DNA of 64,000 nt from CAYXSX01 sp964467925 (GCA_964467925.1 CAYXSX010000004.1:1-64000), one strand, 5' to 3'. Positions 24,514-34,061 are shown, counted from the first letter of the stretch. The notes: a model not told the origin generated them from the sequence alone. A program made the numbers and translations.

Positions 24514-25155
24514 CCGCGTATCTTCGAAATCCTCCACCGTAATACCGAACAGCACGTGGTCCTGCCAGCGCCCGTCGATGCTTAAGTAACGTTTGGCAAA
24601 TCCCTCTTCGGCGAAACCCGCACGCAGTAAAAGTTTCTTGCTGCGCTTGTTATCGGGTAGGCAGGAGGCGTTGACCCGGTGCAGACCGATATCATCGAAC
24701 GCATAGCGCAGAATAAGACCTAAGGCCTCGCTCATATAACCCTGTCCCTGATGGCTTTCGTCTATCCAGTAACCCAGCGCCGCGTATTGCGCCGCGCCGC
24801 GGCAAATATTGTTGACGTTCATCCCGCCGATCAGGCGCGGGGCCTCGCCGTCCAGTCCCGGTTTTTTAAAAATCAAAAAGGGCTGGCCGCGTTCACGGTG
24901 CCAGTCAACGATCTGGCGTTTCAAACGGCGTAGATAAAACTCCTTCGTGAAACAATCTTCGACCCAGCGCGGCTCGAACGGTTTCAGGTAATCCTGATTC
25001 TTGCGCCTGACCTCCGCCCATTCCCGCCAGTCGGAAAATTTCGGCGGACGCATGGTAACGCGCATTCCCTCCAGCGATACTGCGGGCATTTCGACAGACG
25101 GGCGGGAACGTGTTTCGCCGGAAGTGGAAAAGGATTTTTGACGCTGCCACAACAT
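24460..25155 (-). CDS. GNAT-family N-acetyltransferase (RimJ-like)
   Basis: 231 residues, GNAT fold. Motifs are MRVTMRPPKFSDWREWAEVRRKN at the N-terminus, ALGYWIDESHQGQGYMSEAL for acetyl-CoA binding (the GQGYM loop) and LHRVNASCLPDNKRSKKLLLRAGF. It belongs with RimJ/RimL-type acetyltransferases of ribosomal protein N-termini. ATG 25155 is preferred because the reading from 25239 would run into the M16 gene. It is last in the minus-strand run thrC, M16 peptidase, acetyltransferase, a conserved alphaproteobacterial neighbourhood. Confidence 0.9.
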   Translation of the reverse strand: MLWQRQKSFSTSGETRSRPSVEMPAVSLEGMRVTMRPPKFSDWREWAEVRRKNQDYLKPFEPRWVEDCFTKEFYLRRLKRQIVDWHRERGQPFLIFKKPGLDGEAPRLIGGMNVNNICRGAAQYAALGYWIDESHQGQGYMSEALGLILRYAFDDIGLHRVNASCLPDNKRSKKLLLRAGFAEEGFAKRYLSIDGRWQDHVLFGITVEDFEDTRLRAPRRPGKHGRVKAKL

Positions 25156-25168
25156 TACGCTACTCCGC

Positions 25169-26446
25169 CTACGCCGCCATGCTTCGGCCCAGGCGGCCGC
25201 ATACCTGATCGTAACTTTCAAGCTGCGCCAGCGGTCCAAGTCCGGCCATGGTCAGCTTGCTGGAGAAAATTCGTGCGGCAACACCCCGCACCGCGGCCAC
25301 GTCCAGCGCCTGAATTTTCGCGGTAATGTCGTCGATATCAATCACGGCATCGCGGGCAAGCAAGTGCTTGGCCTGACGGTCCGCACGGCTCATCATCGAT
25401 TCGCGGCCCATCAGCAGGGAGGCGCGGAGCTGCGCCTTGGCGCGGTCTACCTCTTCTTCGCTAATATTATTAGCGGCCTTTTGAACCTCGTCACAAATCA
25501 CGGGGATCAATTCGCCCAGCCTTTCGGGGCTTGTGCCCGCGTAAATGCCGAACTGGCCGTCATCCTGATACGCGGCGTGGAAAGAAAAAATCGAATAAAC
25601 AAGACCGCGTTTTTCCCGCACCTCCTGAAACAGGCGCGAGGACATACCGCCACCCAAAACGGAAGAAAGCGCGGAGGCGGCATGGAAATCGCCATCAAGG
25701 CGGCTCACACCCTGAAACCCGAGAATTACATGTGCTTGCTCAAGCTGTTTTTCGTTGCGGTTTTCCCCGCCGCGGTAATCGGCCCCGATCTTGCCGTGAT
25801 GAATATCGGTCGGCAGACGTGTGAAATGTGTCTCTACATCCCGGACAAATTTATCGTGATCGACACCGCCAGCGGCGGAAATGACCGTGCGCGAGGGCGT
25901 GTAAAAACGCGATACGTAATCTTGCATCGTTGTGCGGCTCATCGATTCGATATATTTCGCACGGCCCAGAATCGGCGCGCCCAACGACTGGTTCGGATAT
26001 GCCGTTTCCTGATAATCGTCGAAAACAAGATCATCGGGTGTGTCATTAACCATGCCGATTTCCTGCAAAATCACCTGACGCTCGCGCTCGATTTCTTCCT
26101 CGGGCATGGTGTAATTCTGGTACATATCGGAGATTACGTCGATCACCAGCGGCGTATCCTCCTTCAGCACATGAGCGTGATAACTCGTTACCTCGCGGCC
26201 CGTATAGGCGTTCATATGCCCGCCCACATTCTCGATTACTTCGGCGATTTCCTGCGCGCTGCGGTTTTCCGTGCCTTTAAACAGCATGTGTTCGACCATA
26301 TGCGCGCAGCCGTTATGAACGAGGTCTTCATGGCGCGTGCCCACCCCGGTCCATATCCCGACCGCCACAGAATCGATTCCGTCCACGCGGTCGGTAATCA
26401 CGCGCAGACCGTTATCAAGCGTTGTCATTTGAACGGAATTAGCCAT
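25169..26446 (-). CDS. M16-family zinc metalloprotease (mitochondrial processing peptidase-like)
   Basis: 425 residues. The inverted zinc motif HxxEH is seen at H49-M-V-E52-H53 in HMVEHMLFKGTENRS. The distal zinc glutamate lies in the following ENVGGHMNAYTGREVTSY helix region. The C-terminal M16 domain is present (QAHVILGFQGVSRLD, SSVLGGGMSSRLFQEVREKRGL). It resembles bacterial homologues of the mitochondrial processing peptidase beta subunit. It starts 3 bases after the thrC stop, and the acetyltransferase follows. Confidence 0.95.
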   Translation of the reverse strand: MANSVQMTTLDNGLRVITDRVDGIDSVAVGIWTGVGTRHEDLVHNGCAHMVEHMLFKGTENRSAQEIAEVIENVGGHMNAYTGREVTSYHAHVLKEDTPLVIDVISDMYQNYTMPEEEIERERQVILQEIGMVNDTPDDLVFDDYQETAYPNQSLGAPILGRAKYIESMSRTTMQDYVSRFYTPSRTVISAAGGVDHDKFVRDVETHFTRLPTDIHHGKIGADYRGGENRNEKQLEQAHVILGFQGVSRLDGDFHAASALSSVLGGGMSSRLFQEVREKRGLVYSIFSFHAAYQDDGQFGIYAGTSPERLGELIPVICDEVQKAANNISEEEVDRAKAQLRASLLMGRESMMSRADRQAKHLLARDAVIDIDDITAKIQALDVAAVRGVAARIFSSKLTMAGLGPLAQLESYDQVCGRLGRSMAA

Positions 26447-26448
26447 GA

Positions 26449-27867
26449 TTACGCCGCTACCTTGTTGTGACGCTGTTTACGAATGAAATCCTGAAGGCGG
26501 GAAAGGTCATTGGGAAGGACATCGACGTGTTCTTCCTTTTCGAACAGATCGGACAGATGATCGGGAAGGTCGGGGCGAATGCCAATCGCTTTTTCCACCG
26601 CATCGGGGAATTTGGCCGGGTGGGCGCAGGCAAGCGATACGACCGGCCCCTTTACATCCTGCACCATGGCAAGCGCTCCGGCAACGCCTACCGCCGTATG
26701 GGGATCGAGGATATAGCCCGTTTCTTCGTACACTTTTTGAATGGTGGCGAGCGTTCCGGCCTCATCAGTGCGGAAGGCCTTGAAATCATCCCGCGCCTGT
26801 TGCAACAAATCAGGCAAGAGATAGAAGGAACCCGTAGCCTTGAAGGCCTGCATTACTTCGGTCACTTTTTGTGAATCCCGGCCTAAAAGATCGAACAGAT
26901 AACGTTCGAAATTGCTGGAAATCTGGATGTCCATAGAGGGCGAGAGGGAGGGCTCGACCCCTTGCATCTTCATTTCTCCGGTGGCGAAAAAACGGGTGAG
27001 AATATCGTTTTTGTTGGTTGCTATGCCCAGCGTTTGAATGGGAAGGCCCATTTTGCGGGCGGTATAGGCAGCGAAGACATTGCCGAAATTACCCGTGGGG
27101 ACGACGAAAGAAACTTCCTTCTCCGGCGCCCCGAGCGCCAGCGCCGCTGTGAAATAATAAACGATCTGCGCCATAATACGTGCCCAGTTGATGGAATTGA
27201 TCGCCGATAAATTGATCTCGCGCCGGAAATTTGCATCGCCGAACATCTCTTTAACTGCGCTCTGGCAATCATCGAAATTCCCCTCCAGCGCGATATTGTG
27301 AACATTGGGCGCTTTCACGGTGGTCATTTGCTTGCGCTGCACGTCCGATACGCGGCCATAAGGATGCAGGATAAAAATATCGACATGATCAGAATAGCGG
27401 CAGCCTTCGATGGCCGCCGATCCCGTATCGCCGGAGGTCGCGCCCACAATCGTCACATGCTGGCCGCGGCGCGACAGCACATGATCGAACAGGCGGCCCA
27501 GAAGCTGGAGCGCCACATCTTTGAACGCGATGGTCGGGCCGTGGAACAGCTCCAGCGCATAAAAATTATCATAGAGTTTATGAAGCGGTACGACTTTATC
27601 ACTGCGGAAATTCGCGGGGCCGTAGGTTTCTTCAATCATTTCGCGCAAATGCTCGCGCGTGATACACCCTTCCACGAAGGGGTACATAACCTCCTCCGCG
27701 ATTTCGGCATAACTCTTGCCTTTTAAAACCACCAGATCTTCATGGTCGAAATGCGGCAAGGTCTGGGGTACGTAAAGCCCGCCGTCGGGCGCCAGTCCGG
27801 CCACCAAAACATCTTCGAAAGTTTGCGGCTCTTCGTTTCTGCCGCGCGTGGAAATGTAATTGATCAT
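26449..27867 (-). CDS. thrC: threonine synthase
   Basis: 472 residues, PLP enzyme that converts O-phosphohomoserine to threonine. It has the long form with the N-terminal YISTRGRNEEPQTFEDVLVAGLAPDGGLYVP block. The PLP lysine is in HGPTIAFKDVALQLLG (about residue 111), the phosphate loop is TSGDTGSAAIEGCR, and VPTGNFGNVFAAYTARKMG follows. It opens the run ending in the RimJ-like gene. A dispersed palindrome lies upstream. Confidence 0.97.
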   Translation of the reverse strand: MINYISTRGRNEEPQTFEDVLVAGLAPDGGLYVPQTLPHFDHEDLVVLKGKSYAEIAEEVMYPFVEGCITREHLREMIEETYGPANFRSDKVVPLHKLYDNFYALELFHGPTIAFKDVALQLLGRLFDHVLSRRGQHVTIVGATSGDTGSAAIEGCRYSDHVDIFILHPYGRVSDVQRKQMTTVKAPNVHNIALEGNFDDCQSAVKEMFGDANFRREINLSAINSINWARIMAQIVYYFTAALALGAPEKEVSFVVPTGNFGNVFAAYTARKMGLPIQTLGIATNKNDILTRFFATGEMKMQGVEPSLSPSMDIQISSNFERYLFDLLGRDSQKVTEVMQAFKATGSFYLLPDLLQQARDDFKAFRTDEAGTLATIQKVYEETGYILDPHTAVGVAGALAMVQDVKGPVVSLACAHPAKFPDAVEKAIGIRPDLPDHLSDLFEKEEHVDVLPNDLSRLQDFIRKQRHNKVAA

Positions 27868-27931
27868 GTATGAATTTATAAGGTTACAAGTTGCAAGTTA
27901 CAAGAGCGGTTTATACCTTCAACTCTCCTAC

Positions 27932-27989
27932 GTCATCACCCGCTTCATGCGAGTGATCCATGGATTACCCGGACGGGCCGGGTAATGAC
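27932..27989. repeat. dispersed palindromic element (GTCATCACC type)
   Basis: Bounded by GTCATCACCCGC and GGTAATGAC. Inner hairpins are ATCACCCGC/GCGAGTGAT and ATTACCCGG/CCGGGTAAT. It lies upstream of thrC and downstream of the M32 gene on the minus strand. Confidence 0.7.
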
Positions 27990-28012
27990 GGCTTGTTTAA
28001 AAAAGCGAAGCT

Positions 28013-29665
28013 CTAGCCCAGATAACGCTTGCGCAGATGCTTCTCCAGATAAGCGGGGCTGAGCGGCATGCCCGTAGCCTCGACCAGAAGATCTTTGTCG
28101 TTATAAAGGCGCCCCTTGGAATAGATATTGCGCTTGAGCCATTTGTGAATCTGGGAAAAATCACCCGCCGCGATCTGGTGACCGATTCCATCAAGATCCT
28201 TACGCATCGTGCGGAAAAGCTGCGCCGCCATCATATGCCCCAGCGCGTAAGAGGGGAAATAGCCGAATTTTCCGACGAACCAGTGAACGTCCTGCAGGCA
28301 CCCCTCCACATGGCTGTCGGGCGTTACGCCGAGCATGTCATGCATGCCCTCTACCCACGCCTCGGGCAGGTCTTCAACCTCCATATCGCCTTCGATCAGG
28401 TCGCGCTCCAGCCGGAAACGCAAAAGGATATGATAGAAATAGGTAACCTCATCCGCCTTTTTCCGGTCCACACCGGGCGCGACGCGGGTTTTGAGCGCGA
28501 AGAGGTTTTCCGGCGAAAGCGCGGGGGAATTAATACCGTGGAACAACCCCTCAAGCCGCGGGGAAAGAAATTCAAAAAATTCCGGCATGCGTCCGATGAT
28601 CATTTCGATCAACAAAGCCTGTGATTCATGTACCGCCGCGCCCATATCCATTGCCACGGGCTGGTAACGCCATGTCGCGCGCGGCAGGCCCTGAATGTAA
28701 AGCCCGTGCCCGCCCTCGTGCAGCGCGCTTTTCATCGAGTGCATGAAGTTATGTGTATCGACGTTGGAGATCACAAGACGCGTATCGTCCACCGTGCCGC
28801 CCTCCACCGGATTATGCCCGGTTTCGTACAAACCGCCGCGTTCAAAATCAAAACCCAGAACCTCGAGCAACGCGCGGTTAAACCACATCTGACCTTCGGC
28901 GCTGTATTTTTCCTCCACACTGGCCAGCGGAATGGGCGTGGGTTCATTCGCCTGTTTATCCAGAATTTGCGGCAGCAGGTCTTTCAACACTTCTTCGTGC
29001 TGGGAAAACAAATTCTCGACGTCAAATACCTTCGCGCCGGGCATGAATTCCTGCATCAACATCTGGTAATGCGATTGCTCTCCGGTCGCATTAAAACGCG
29101 CATCCGCAATCTCGCGGTGAAGTTTGATCTGTTCCTTCAGGAAACCCTTGGCCTGTTCCCAATCGCCGCTTTTTAAAATATCGCGGTGACGGCGGCGACC
29201 CTCATAGGAAAGCTGCGCCTTTTTTTCCATCAGCTTGGGGCTGACGGTGCAATACATGCGGTACATTTCCTCCATCTGGGCCAGATTGGCGCTGTCCCAT
29301 GCATCCCATTTATCGGGATGGGCGTATTCGTGCTCGCGCGCATCCTCCAAAAGGCCGTGCACTTCATCAGAGGTCAGGTCCTCATGCATACGCCGGTAAA
29401 GAAAGGAAATTTGCCCCAAACGGCTTTTATACGCCCCTTCGGGCATGGCGGTCAGGAAGTCCCGGCCCAGAATTTCAATGATCGCGTTCATCCGCCCGAT
29501 ATCGCGGAAACACAGCTTGAGCGTGGTATAGCCCTCGCAGGCATGAAGCTGGTCCTGCTTCGGGACGGGGCGTTCGAACTCCGCCGAGGGTTGCGGCAGG
29601 TTGGAAGGCGGCGTCTCGAAAGCATCAGGACGGAAACGTTTTATAAGGTCGCTTAAAAACGGCAT
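28013..29665 (-). CDS. M32-family carboxypeptidase
   Basis: 550 residues, related to the thermostable Taq carboxypeptidase. The zinc-binding HExxH is seen as HEGGH in SALHEGGHGLYIQG (about residue 316), with the third ligand expected in the HESQALLIE helix that follows. Other family blocks are GKFGYFPSYALGHMMAAQLF and DTHNFMHSMKS. An N-terminal extension of about 50 residues precedes the standard start. It lies alone between thrC and the pdxT run. Confidence 0.95.
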   Translation of the reverse strand: MPFLSDLIKRFRPDAFETPPSNLPQPSAEFERPVPKQDQLHACEGYTTLKLCFRDIGRMNAIIEILGRDFLTAMPEGAYKSRLGQISFLYRRMHEDLTSDEVHGLLEDAREHEYAHPDKWDAWDSANLAQMEEMYRMYCTVSPKLMEKKAQLSYEGRRRHRDILKSGDWEQAKGFLKEQIKLHREIADARFNATGEQSHYQMLMQEFMPGAKVFDVENLFSQHEEVLKDLLPQILDKQANEPTPIPLASVEEKYSAEGQMWFNRALLEVLGFDFERGGLYETGHNPVEGGTVDDTRLVISNVDTHNFMHSMKSALHEGGHGLYIQGLPRATWRYQPVAMDMGAAVHESQALLIEMIIGRMPEFFEFLSPRLEGLFHGINSPALSPENLFALKTRVAPGVDRKKADEVTYFYHILLRFRLERDLIEGDMEVEDLPEAWVEGMHDMLGVTPDSHVEGCLQDVHWFVGKFGYFPSYALGHMMAAQLFRTMRKDLDGIGHQIAAGDFSQIHKWLKRNIYSKGRLYNDKDLLVEATGMPLSPAYLEKHLRKRYLG

Positions 29666-29726
29666 AATCCCTTAAGTATAAGGCAGCACTGATTTTTTTC
29701 CAGCCTGATTTTCGCCCTTAAGACGC

Positions 29727-30314
29727 CTATGCTGCTTTTTGGGAAGAAGCGGTCTTGATCATCTCTGCGAATTCCTTGTGCATGGGAGAGGGGAAATCGA
29801 GGGTAAGTTCGGGATGGAATGTGGTGACCATATATTGCCTGGCGCGCAGCCAGACGGGCGTTCCTTGATGCTCGGCAACAATGCTGACGCCTTCTTTCAC
29901 ATCGGTAATCACAGGCGCGCGGATAAGCGAAACGGGATAGCCGTTAATCGTGTCATGATGGCTGTCAATCTGGCGGCCATAGCCGTTACGCTGCACCGTG
30001 ATTGGCAACAGAGCGAATGATTTTTGTTCAGGATTAGTGACTTTTTCCGCCATCAGAATAGAACCCGCGCAAATGCCCCAAACGGGCTTGGATTTGAATT
30101 GCGCGACCAGATCATCCCACAAACCGAAACGGTCGATAAGTTTAAGCATCGTGGTACTTTCCCCGCCGGGCAGGATAAATCCGTCCACTTCGTCGAATTG
30201 CTTTGGCGTTTTTACGGCACGAAATTCCGCGCCCGCCGCCTCGATATGCGGCTGGTGCGGGGTGACCGCGCCTTGCAGGGCCAATACGCCAATGACAGGT
30301 TTATGTTTGTTCAT
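29727..30314 (-). CDS. pdxT: pyridoxal 5'-phosphate synthase glutaminase subunit
   Basis: 195 residues. Class I glutaminase that feeds ammonia to PdxS. The oxyanion loop is ILPGGESTTMLKL, the nucleophile is the Cys in WGICAGSILMAEK (about residue 80), and the His-X-Glu pair is in TTFHPELT near residue 172. It is separated from pdxS by one gene on the same strand, so the three probably form an operon. Confidence 0.93.
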   Translation of the reverse strand: MNKHKPVIGVLALQGAVTPHQPHIEAAGAEFRAVKTPKQFDEVDGFILPGGESTTMLKLIDRFGLWDDLVAQFKSKPVWGICAGSILMAEKVTNPEQKSFALLPITVQRNGYGRQIDSHHDTINGYPVSLIRAPVITDVKEGVSIVAEHQGTPVWLRARQYMVTTFHPELTLDFPSPMHKEFAEMIKTASSQKAA

Positions 30315-30328
30315 AACAGGGTTTTATC

Positions 30329-31066
30329 TTAAAAGCTGCGCGCCACAAAGAATTTTATACTGTGGTCCGGCGCAGCTTCGGATACACCGAGACGGTATCC
30401 AGTTTCATATTTCAGATCGCCCCAAAGCGGTCCCTTGAAGACCGGACCAAAAGTATGAGATTGCGCGCTGTACCCTGACAATGAGGTTAAATTGCCGAAA
30501 TCATGAAAGCTTTCCAGTCCCGCGCGGTGAGAGTTTTCTAATTTGCGCGTGACCTGCAGCCGTAGCTCGGCGGAAACGCCATCCCCGGCATCTTTGCCTA
30601 CATCATGATCGAAAATCTGGTTCGCACGCAATTGGTAATCATCCAGCGGCACAAGTTCGTAAAGACCGAACGCCACACTGGAGGGGGTTTTATCACCGTC
30701 CTTGTGGCTGTAGCTGCCCCGAACGCCGAAATCAAAACCGTGATCGGCGGATTTTAAAAGATGAAAGCGGTTTTCGAAGGTAACCTGATCGTGTTCATAG
30801 CTGTCATTTTTCCGCTTGTCCTGCGCGATGATGAGGCGCCCGGCGTAAAAATCGGTAAAACCGTGATCGATATGAATGCGCGATCTTAAGCGCTCGTCCT
30901 GTGAAGAGCTTTCTTCGGCCTCGCTGTAACCGAAACGGGCGATGACTTCGGTTTTTCCTGCCGTTACGTTCGGCGATCCCACAGATCCGGTGGTGGAAGC
31001 ATAAACAGGGGTGATAAATGACACTACGGCGCCCGAAACGAGCAACAGCTTGTTTAAACGTCCCAT
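30329..31066 (-). CDS. predicted outer-membrane beta-barrel-like protein
   Basis: 245 residues with a signal peptide (LLLVSGAVVSFITPVYAS, cleavage near residue 23). The mature part is built of alternating polar/hydrophobic strands (FGYSEAEESSSQDERLRSRIHIDHGF, FHLLKSADHGFDFGVRGSYSHKDG, LKYETGYRLGVSEA) and ends in the terminal aromatic (ARSF) expected of BAM-assembled barrels. No specific family is recognised. It lies 1 base after pdxS and 14 bases before pdxT, an unusual place between the two subunits of one enzyme. Confidence 0.65.
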   Translation of the reverse strand: MGRLNKLLLVSGAVVSFITPVYASTTGSVGSPNVTAGKTEVIARFGYSEAEESSSQDERLRSRIHIDHGFTDFYAGRLIIAQDKRKNDSYEHDQVTFENRFHLLKSADHGFDFGVRGSYSHKDGDKTPSSVAFGLYELVPLDDYQLRANQIFDHDVGKDAGDGVSAELRLQVTRKLENSHRAGLESFHDFGNLTSLSGYSAQSHTFGPVFKGPLWGDLKYETGYRLGVSEAAPDHSIKFFVARSF

Positions 31067-31067
31067 A

Positions 31068-31961
31068 TCACCAACCGCGATTGGCCATTTTCATCGGCTC
31101 TTCCAGCTCAGAAATTTCAGTGCCGCGCATGGCAACACCTTCCAGTTCCTTGGACGCCTGAAGCACTACGGCAGGATCATCGAAATGCGCTGTCGCCTTA
31201 ACAATCGCCTTTGCGAATTTCTCTGGATTGTCGGATTTGAAAATGCCGGAACCCACGAAAACAGTTTCCGCGCCAAGCTGCATACAAAGAGCAGCGTCAG
31301 CAGGTGTGGCAATGCCGCCCGCCGCAAAATTCGGCACGGGCAGCTTGCCTTCGGCACGAACGATTTTCAAAAGTTCATAAGGAGCGCCCATATCACGAGC
31401 AATCGTCATAAGCTCTGATTCATCGGCATTCACAACCTGACGGATTTCGCCGTTGATACGGCGCATGTGGCGCACGGCCTCAACGATATTCCCCGTACCG
31501 GGCTCGCCTTTCGTACGCATAAGCGCAGCACCTTCGCCTATACGGCGTAGCGCTTCACCAAGGTTTTTAGCGCCACAGACGAAGGGCACTTTAAAATCAT
31601 GCTTGTTAATGTGGAATTCCTCGTCTGCAGGGGTCAGAACTTCGGATTCATCCACGAAGTCCACGCCCATTTCCTGCAAAAGCTGGGCTTCGGCAAAATG
31701 GCCGATGCGACATTTCGCCATCACAGGAATGGAAACAGCCTTCATCACTTCTTCGATAATCTCGGGCGGGCTCATACGGGCAACGCCACCGGCCTTACGG
31801 ATATCGGAGGGAACGCGCTCCAGCGCCATCACGGCCACCGCGCCAGCATCTTCGGCGACTTTCGCCTGCTCGGCGGTCACAACGTCCATAATCACCCCGC
31901 CCTTGAGCATTTCGGCGAGACCGGTTTTAATATTGATGACATTACCTTTTGCATCTGCCAT
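31068..31961 (-). CDS. pdxS: pyridoxal 5'-phosphate synthase lyase subunit
   Basis: 297 residues. Builds PLP from ribose 5-phosphate, glyceraldehyde 3-phosphate and ammonia. Family blocks are [20 protein letters not shown], the active-site lysines in the barrel strands ([14 protein letters not shown]), and [33 protein letters not shown]. It is the DXP-independent route, which is less common in alphaproteobacteria than the PdxA/PdxJ route. First gene of the pdxS-barrel-pdxT run. Confidence 0.96.
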   Translation of the reverse strand: MADAKGNVINIKTGLAEMLKGGVIMDVVTAEQAKVAEDAGAVAVMALERVPSDIRKAGGVARMSPPEIIEEVMKAVSIPVMAKCRIGHFAEAQLLQEMGVDFVDESEVLTPADEEFHINKHDFKVPFVCGAKNLGEALRRIGEGAALMRTKGEPGTGNIVEAVRHMRRINGEIRQVVNADESELMTIARDMGAPYELLKIVRAEGKLPVPNFAAGGIATPADAALCMQLGAETVFVGSGIFKSDNPEKFAKAIVKATAHFDDPAVVLQASKELEGVAMRGTEISELEEPMKMANRGW

Positions 31962-32048
31962 GGCTTTGATCCTTATATATTCTGGGTTTCGAGCGCTTAC
32001 TTATACATATCCGGACGAAAAAAGCAAAGCTTCCCGTGCGTTTTATGT

Positions 32049-33071
32049 CTAGAAAACATATAAGACGGATTTTGTAATAAAAAACCCGCCAAAAACAAGC
32101 CAGAAAAATAGGCCAAACCCCAGATAGAAGGGCTTTAGCCCCACTTCGGCGAATTTACGGACATCCGTACCCAGCCCTAGCGCGCTCATCGCCATGACGA
32201 GCAGGAAAGTATCTACTTTCGTAATCGCTTCCACGATGTCTTGGGGGATGATATGAAGTGAATTAATCCCCGCCATGACGATAAACAACACTGCAAACCA
32301 TGGAACAAGCGCCGGCTTTTTGCCTTCTTCTCGCTCTTTCCCCCGCCAGAACCACAGCCCCAGCAGGATCAGAAACGGGGCGAGCATCATCACCCGCACC
32401 ATTTTTACAATCACAGCAGCATCAGCAGCACCTGGATCAATAGCCAAAGCTGCCCCCGCCACATGCGCAACCTCATGCACCGAAGCGCCGATATAGATGC
32501 CCATTTCCGGCAATTCCATCGGCACCAGCCCCGCCAGATACGACGCCGGATAAGCAAACATGGCAAGCGTGCCGAAGAGTACGACGGTAATCAGCGCCAC
32601 GACGGTTTTATAGGGTTTGGCCTTTATCAAGCCTTCGGTCGCCAGCACTGCCGCAGCCCCGCAAATCGCCGCCCCGGCGGCGCAGAGGATAGACAACTCC
32701 TTATCCATCTTAAGCAGCTTCACGCCCAGCAAATAACCAACCAGAAAAGTCATCCCGACCATCAGCGCGGCGATTACAACCCCGCTAAGCCCCACCGCCG
32801 CGATATCCTGAAAGGTCAGGCGAAAGCCGTACAGAATAATCGCAAGGCGTAAAATCCGGCGGGCGGAAAAATCAAATCCGTTCTTCCAAGTCTGCGGAAC
32901 GCGCGCGCCCAAAATATTGGCGAGCAAAATCCCGAGTGTCATGCCTATCAAAAGGGCATGAATATGAAGATTTTGAAAAAACGGTAACCCGCCCAGATAA
33001 ACGGACAAAGCCGCCACAAGAGCCACGAAAGACAGCCCGCTTACAAACCCGCGGTTAAGTTTGGGAATCAC
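32049..33071 (-). CDS. YeiH-family putative sulfate exporter
   Basis: 340 residues, UPF0324/YeiH family. About ten hydrophobic helices run through the protein, with family blocks LLANILGARVPQTWKNGFDFSARRILRLAIILYGF, AAGAAICGAAAVLATEG and IYIGASVHEVAHVAGA. It is a membrane protein, described as a putative sulfate exporter on the basis of relatives only. It follows the His-rich gene (stop at 33081) by 9 bases on the same strand. Confidence 0.9.
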   Translation of the reverse strand: MIPKLNRGFVSGLSFVALVAALSVYLGGLPFFQNLHIHALLIGMTLGILLANILGARVPQTWKNGFDFSARRILRLAIILYGFRLTFQDIAAVGLSGVVIAALMVGMTFLVGYLLGVKLLKMDKELSILCAAGAAICGAAAVLATEGLIKAKPYKTVVALITVVLFGTLAMFAYPASYLAGLVPMELPEMGIYIGASVHEVAHVAGAALAIDPGAADAAVIVKMVRVMMLAPFLILLGLWFWRGKEREEGKKPALVPWFAVLFIVMAGINSLHIIPQDIVEAITKVDTFLLVMAMSALGLGTDVRKFAEVGLKPFYLGFGLFFWLVFGGFFITKSVLYVF

Positions 33072-33080
33072 AGCAGCAGT

Positions 33081-33335
33081 CTATTTCTTGTGGCCATGAC
33101 CGTGATTACAGCCCGGCCCGTGGACGTGCTCTTCCTCATGACCGTGATCATGACCGCAACCGGGGCCATGAACATGGGCCTCTTCTTCATGATCATGGTG
33201 GTGGTGATCGTGATTGCAATGCGGCCCGTGCACATGCCCGCCGCCAAGCAAACCGGAAAGCGGTCCGCCGCCCGCACCAATAGGAAGGGTGGAAGAAAGG
33301 GAAAGACGTTTTTTAATATCGCTGAAATTTTTCAT
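33081..33335 (-). CDS. small His-rich, Cys-containing putative metal-binding protein
   Basis: 84 residues. The C-terminal half repeats the unit HVHGPxCxHDH three times (at about residues 34, 53 and 70), separated by His/Glu runs. One cysteine lies in each repeat, so a metal chelating role for zinc, nickel or copper is likely. The N-terminal part is ordinary and lacks a signal peptide. It is just upstream of the YeiH-type gene and probably shares its transcript. No named family is recognised. Confidence 0.6.
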   Translation of the reverse strand: MKNFSDIKKRLSLSSTLPIGAGGGPLSGLLGGGHVHGPHCNHDHHHHDHEEEAHVHGPGCGHDHGHEEEHVHGPGCNHGHGHKK

Positions 33336-33405
33336 TTTTTATTTTCCGTTTTAAAGGCGCGCGTATCGCGCTGGACTTCTGCCTTTTATCATGTATGTAG
33401 GTGAG

Positions 33406-34056
33406 ATGACCAGCTTTTTGAAATCGCGTCCCTATCTGACCGCCGAATTCGCCGTAATGTGCCTCGCGGTGCCAAGCTATATCATAGTCACAAAATCGGC
33501 GCCGTTTTTATTCGCGTTTTTATGGGGCGCCGTGCTGTACGGCTATATCATCCTGCGCATTTGCGAACATGAAAACCTCCGCCATATCTGGAACTGGGGG
33601 GCGATCAGATGGCCGCATCTAAAATTTATTTTGCTGCGCTGGGCATTCGCCAGTCTTGGCATGCTGGCCTTTATATATTTTTACGATCCGGATCGTATCT
33701 TTTACCTGCCGCGCAAAAAACCCGAAATCATTCCCTTCATTGCCGTGCTTTATCCTCTGCTCTCGGCGCTGCCCCAGGAATTCATCTTCTGTAATTTTTT
33801 CTTCGCCCGCTATAAACTGTTCTTCGGAAACGGCAAGGCCCTGATAACCGCCAGCGCGATCGTTTTTGCCTATGCGCATGTCCTTTACATCAACCCCGTC
33901 GCCCCGCCTCTCAGTTTCCTCGGCGGTTTGATCTTCGCGCAGACCTATATGAAGTCAAAATCCCTCGCCCTCGTGACTATCGAGCACGGCCTGTACGGAA
34001 TTTCCCTCTTCATCACCGGTTTGGGCTGGTATTTTTATTCCGGCGCTGTTAATTAG
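33406..34056 (+). CDS. CPBP-family intramembrane metalloprotease-like protein
   Basis: 216 residues, at least six hydrophobic segments. The CPBP/Abi motif region reads LPQEFIFCNFFFARY (about residues 120-135), followed by FAYAHVLYINPVAPPLSFLGGLIFAQTYMKSKSLALVTIEHGLYG, which holds the His ligands of motifs 3 and 4. Motif 1 is degenerate: the usual EExxxR reads QEFIFC, which lacks the first Glu and Arg. It may be inactive or specialised. The start ATG 33406 follows a GGTGAG ribosome site; ATG 33391 is an alternative. Confidence 0.75.
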   Translation: MTSFLKSRPYLTAEFAVMCLAVPSYIIVTKSAPFLFAFLWGAVLYGYIILRICEHENLRHIWNWGAIRWPHLKFILLRWAFASLGMLAFIYFYDPDRIFYLPRKKPEIIPFIAVLYPLLSALPQEFIFCNFFFARYKLFFGNGKALITASAIVFAYAHVLYINPVAPPLSFLGGLIFAQTYMKSKSLALVTIEHGLYGISLFITGLGWYFYSGAVN

Positions 34057-34061
34057 AAGAC

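Noticed and set aside
25364..26470. Plus-strand open frame of 368 codons
   Set aside because: Shadow of the M16 peptidase gene on the opposite strand.
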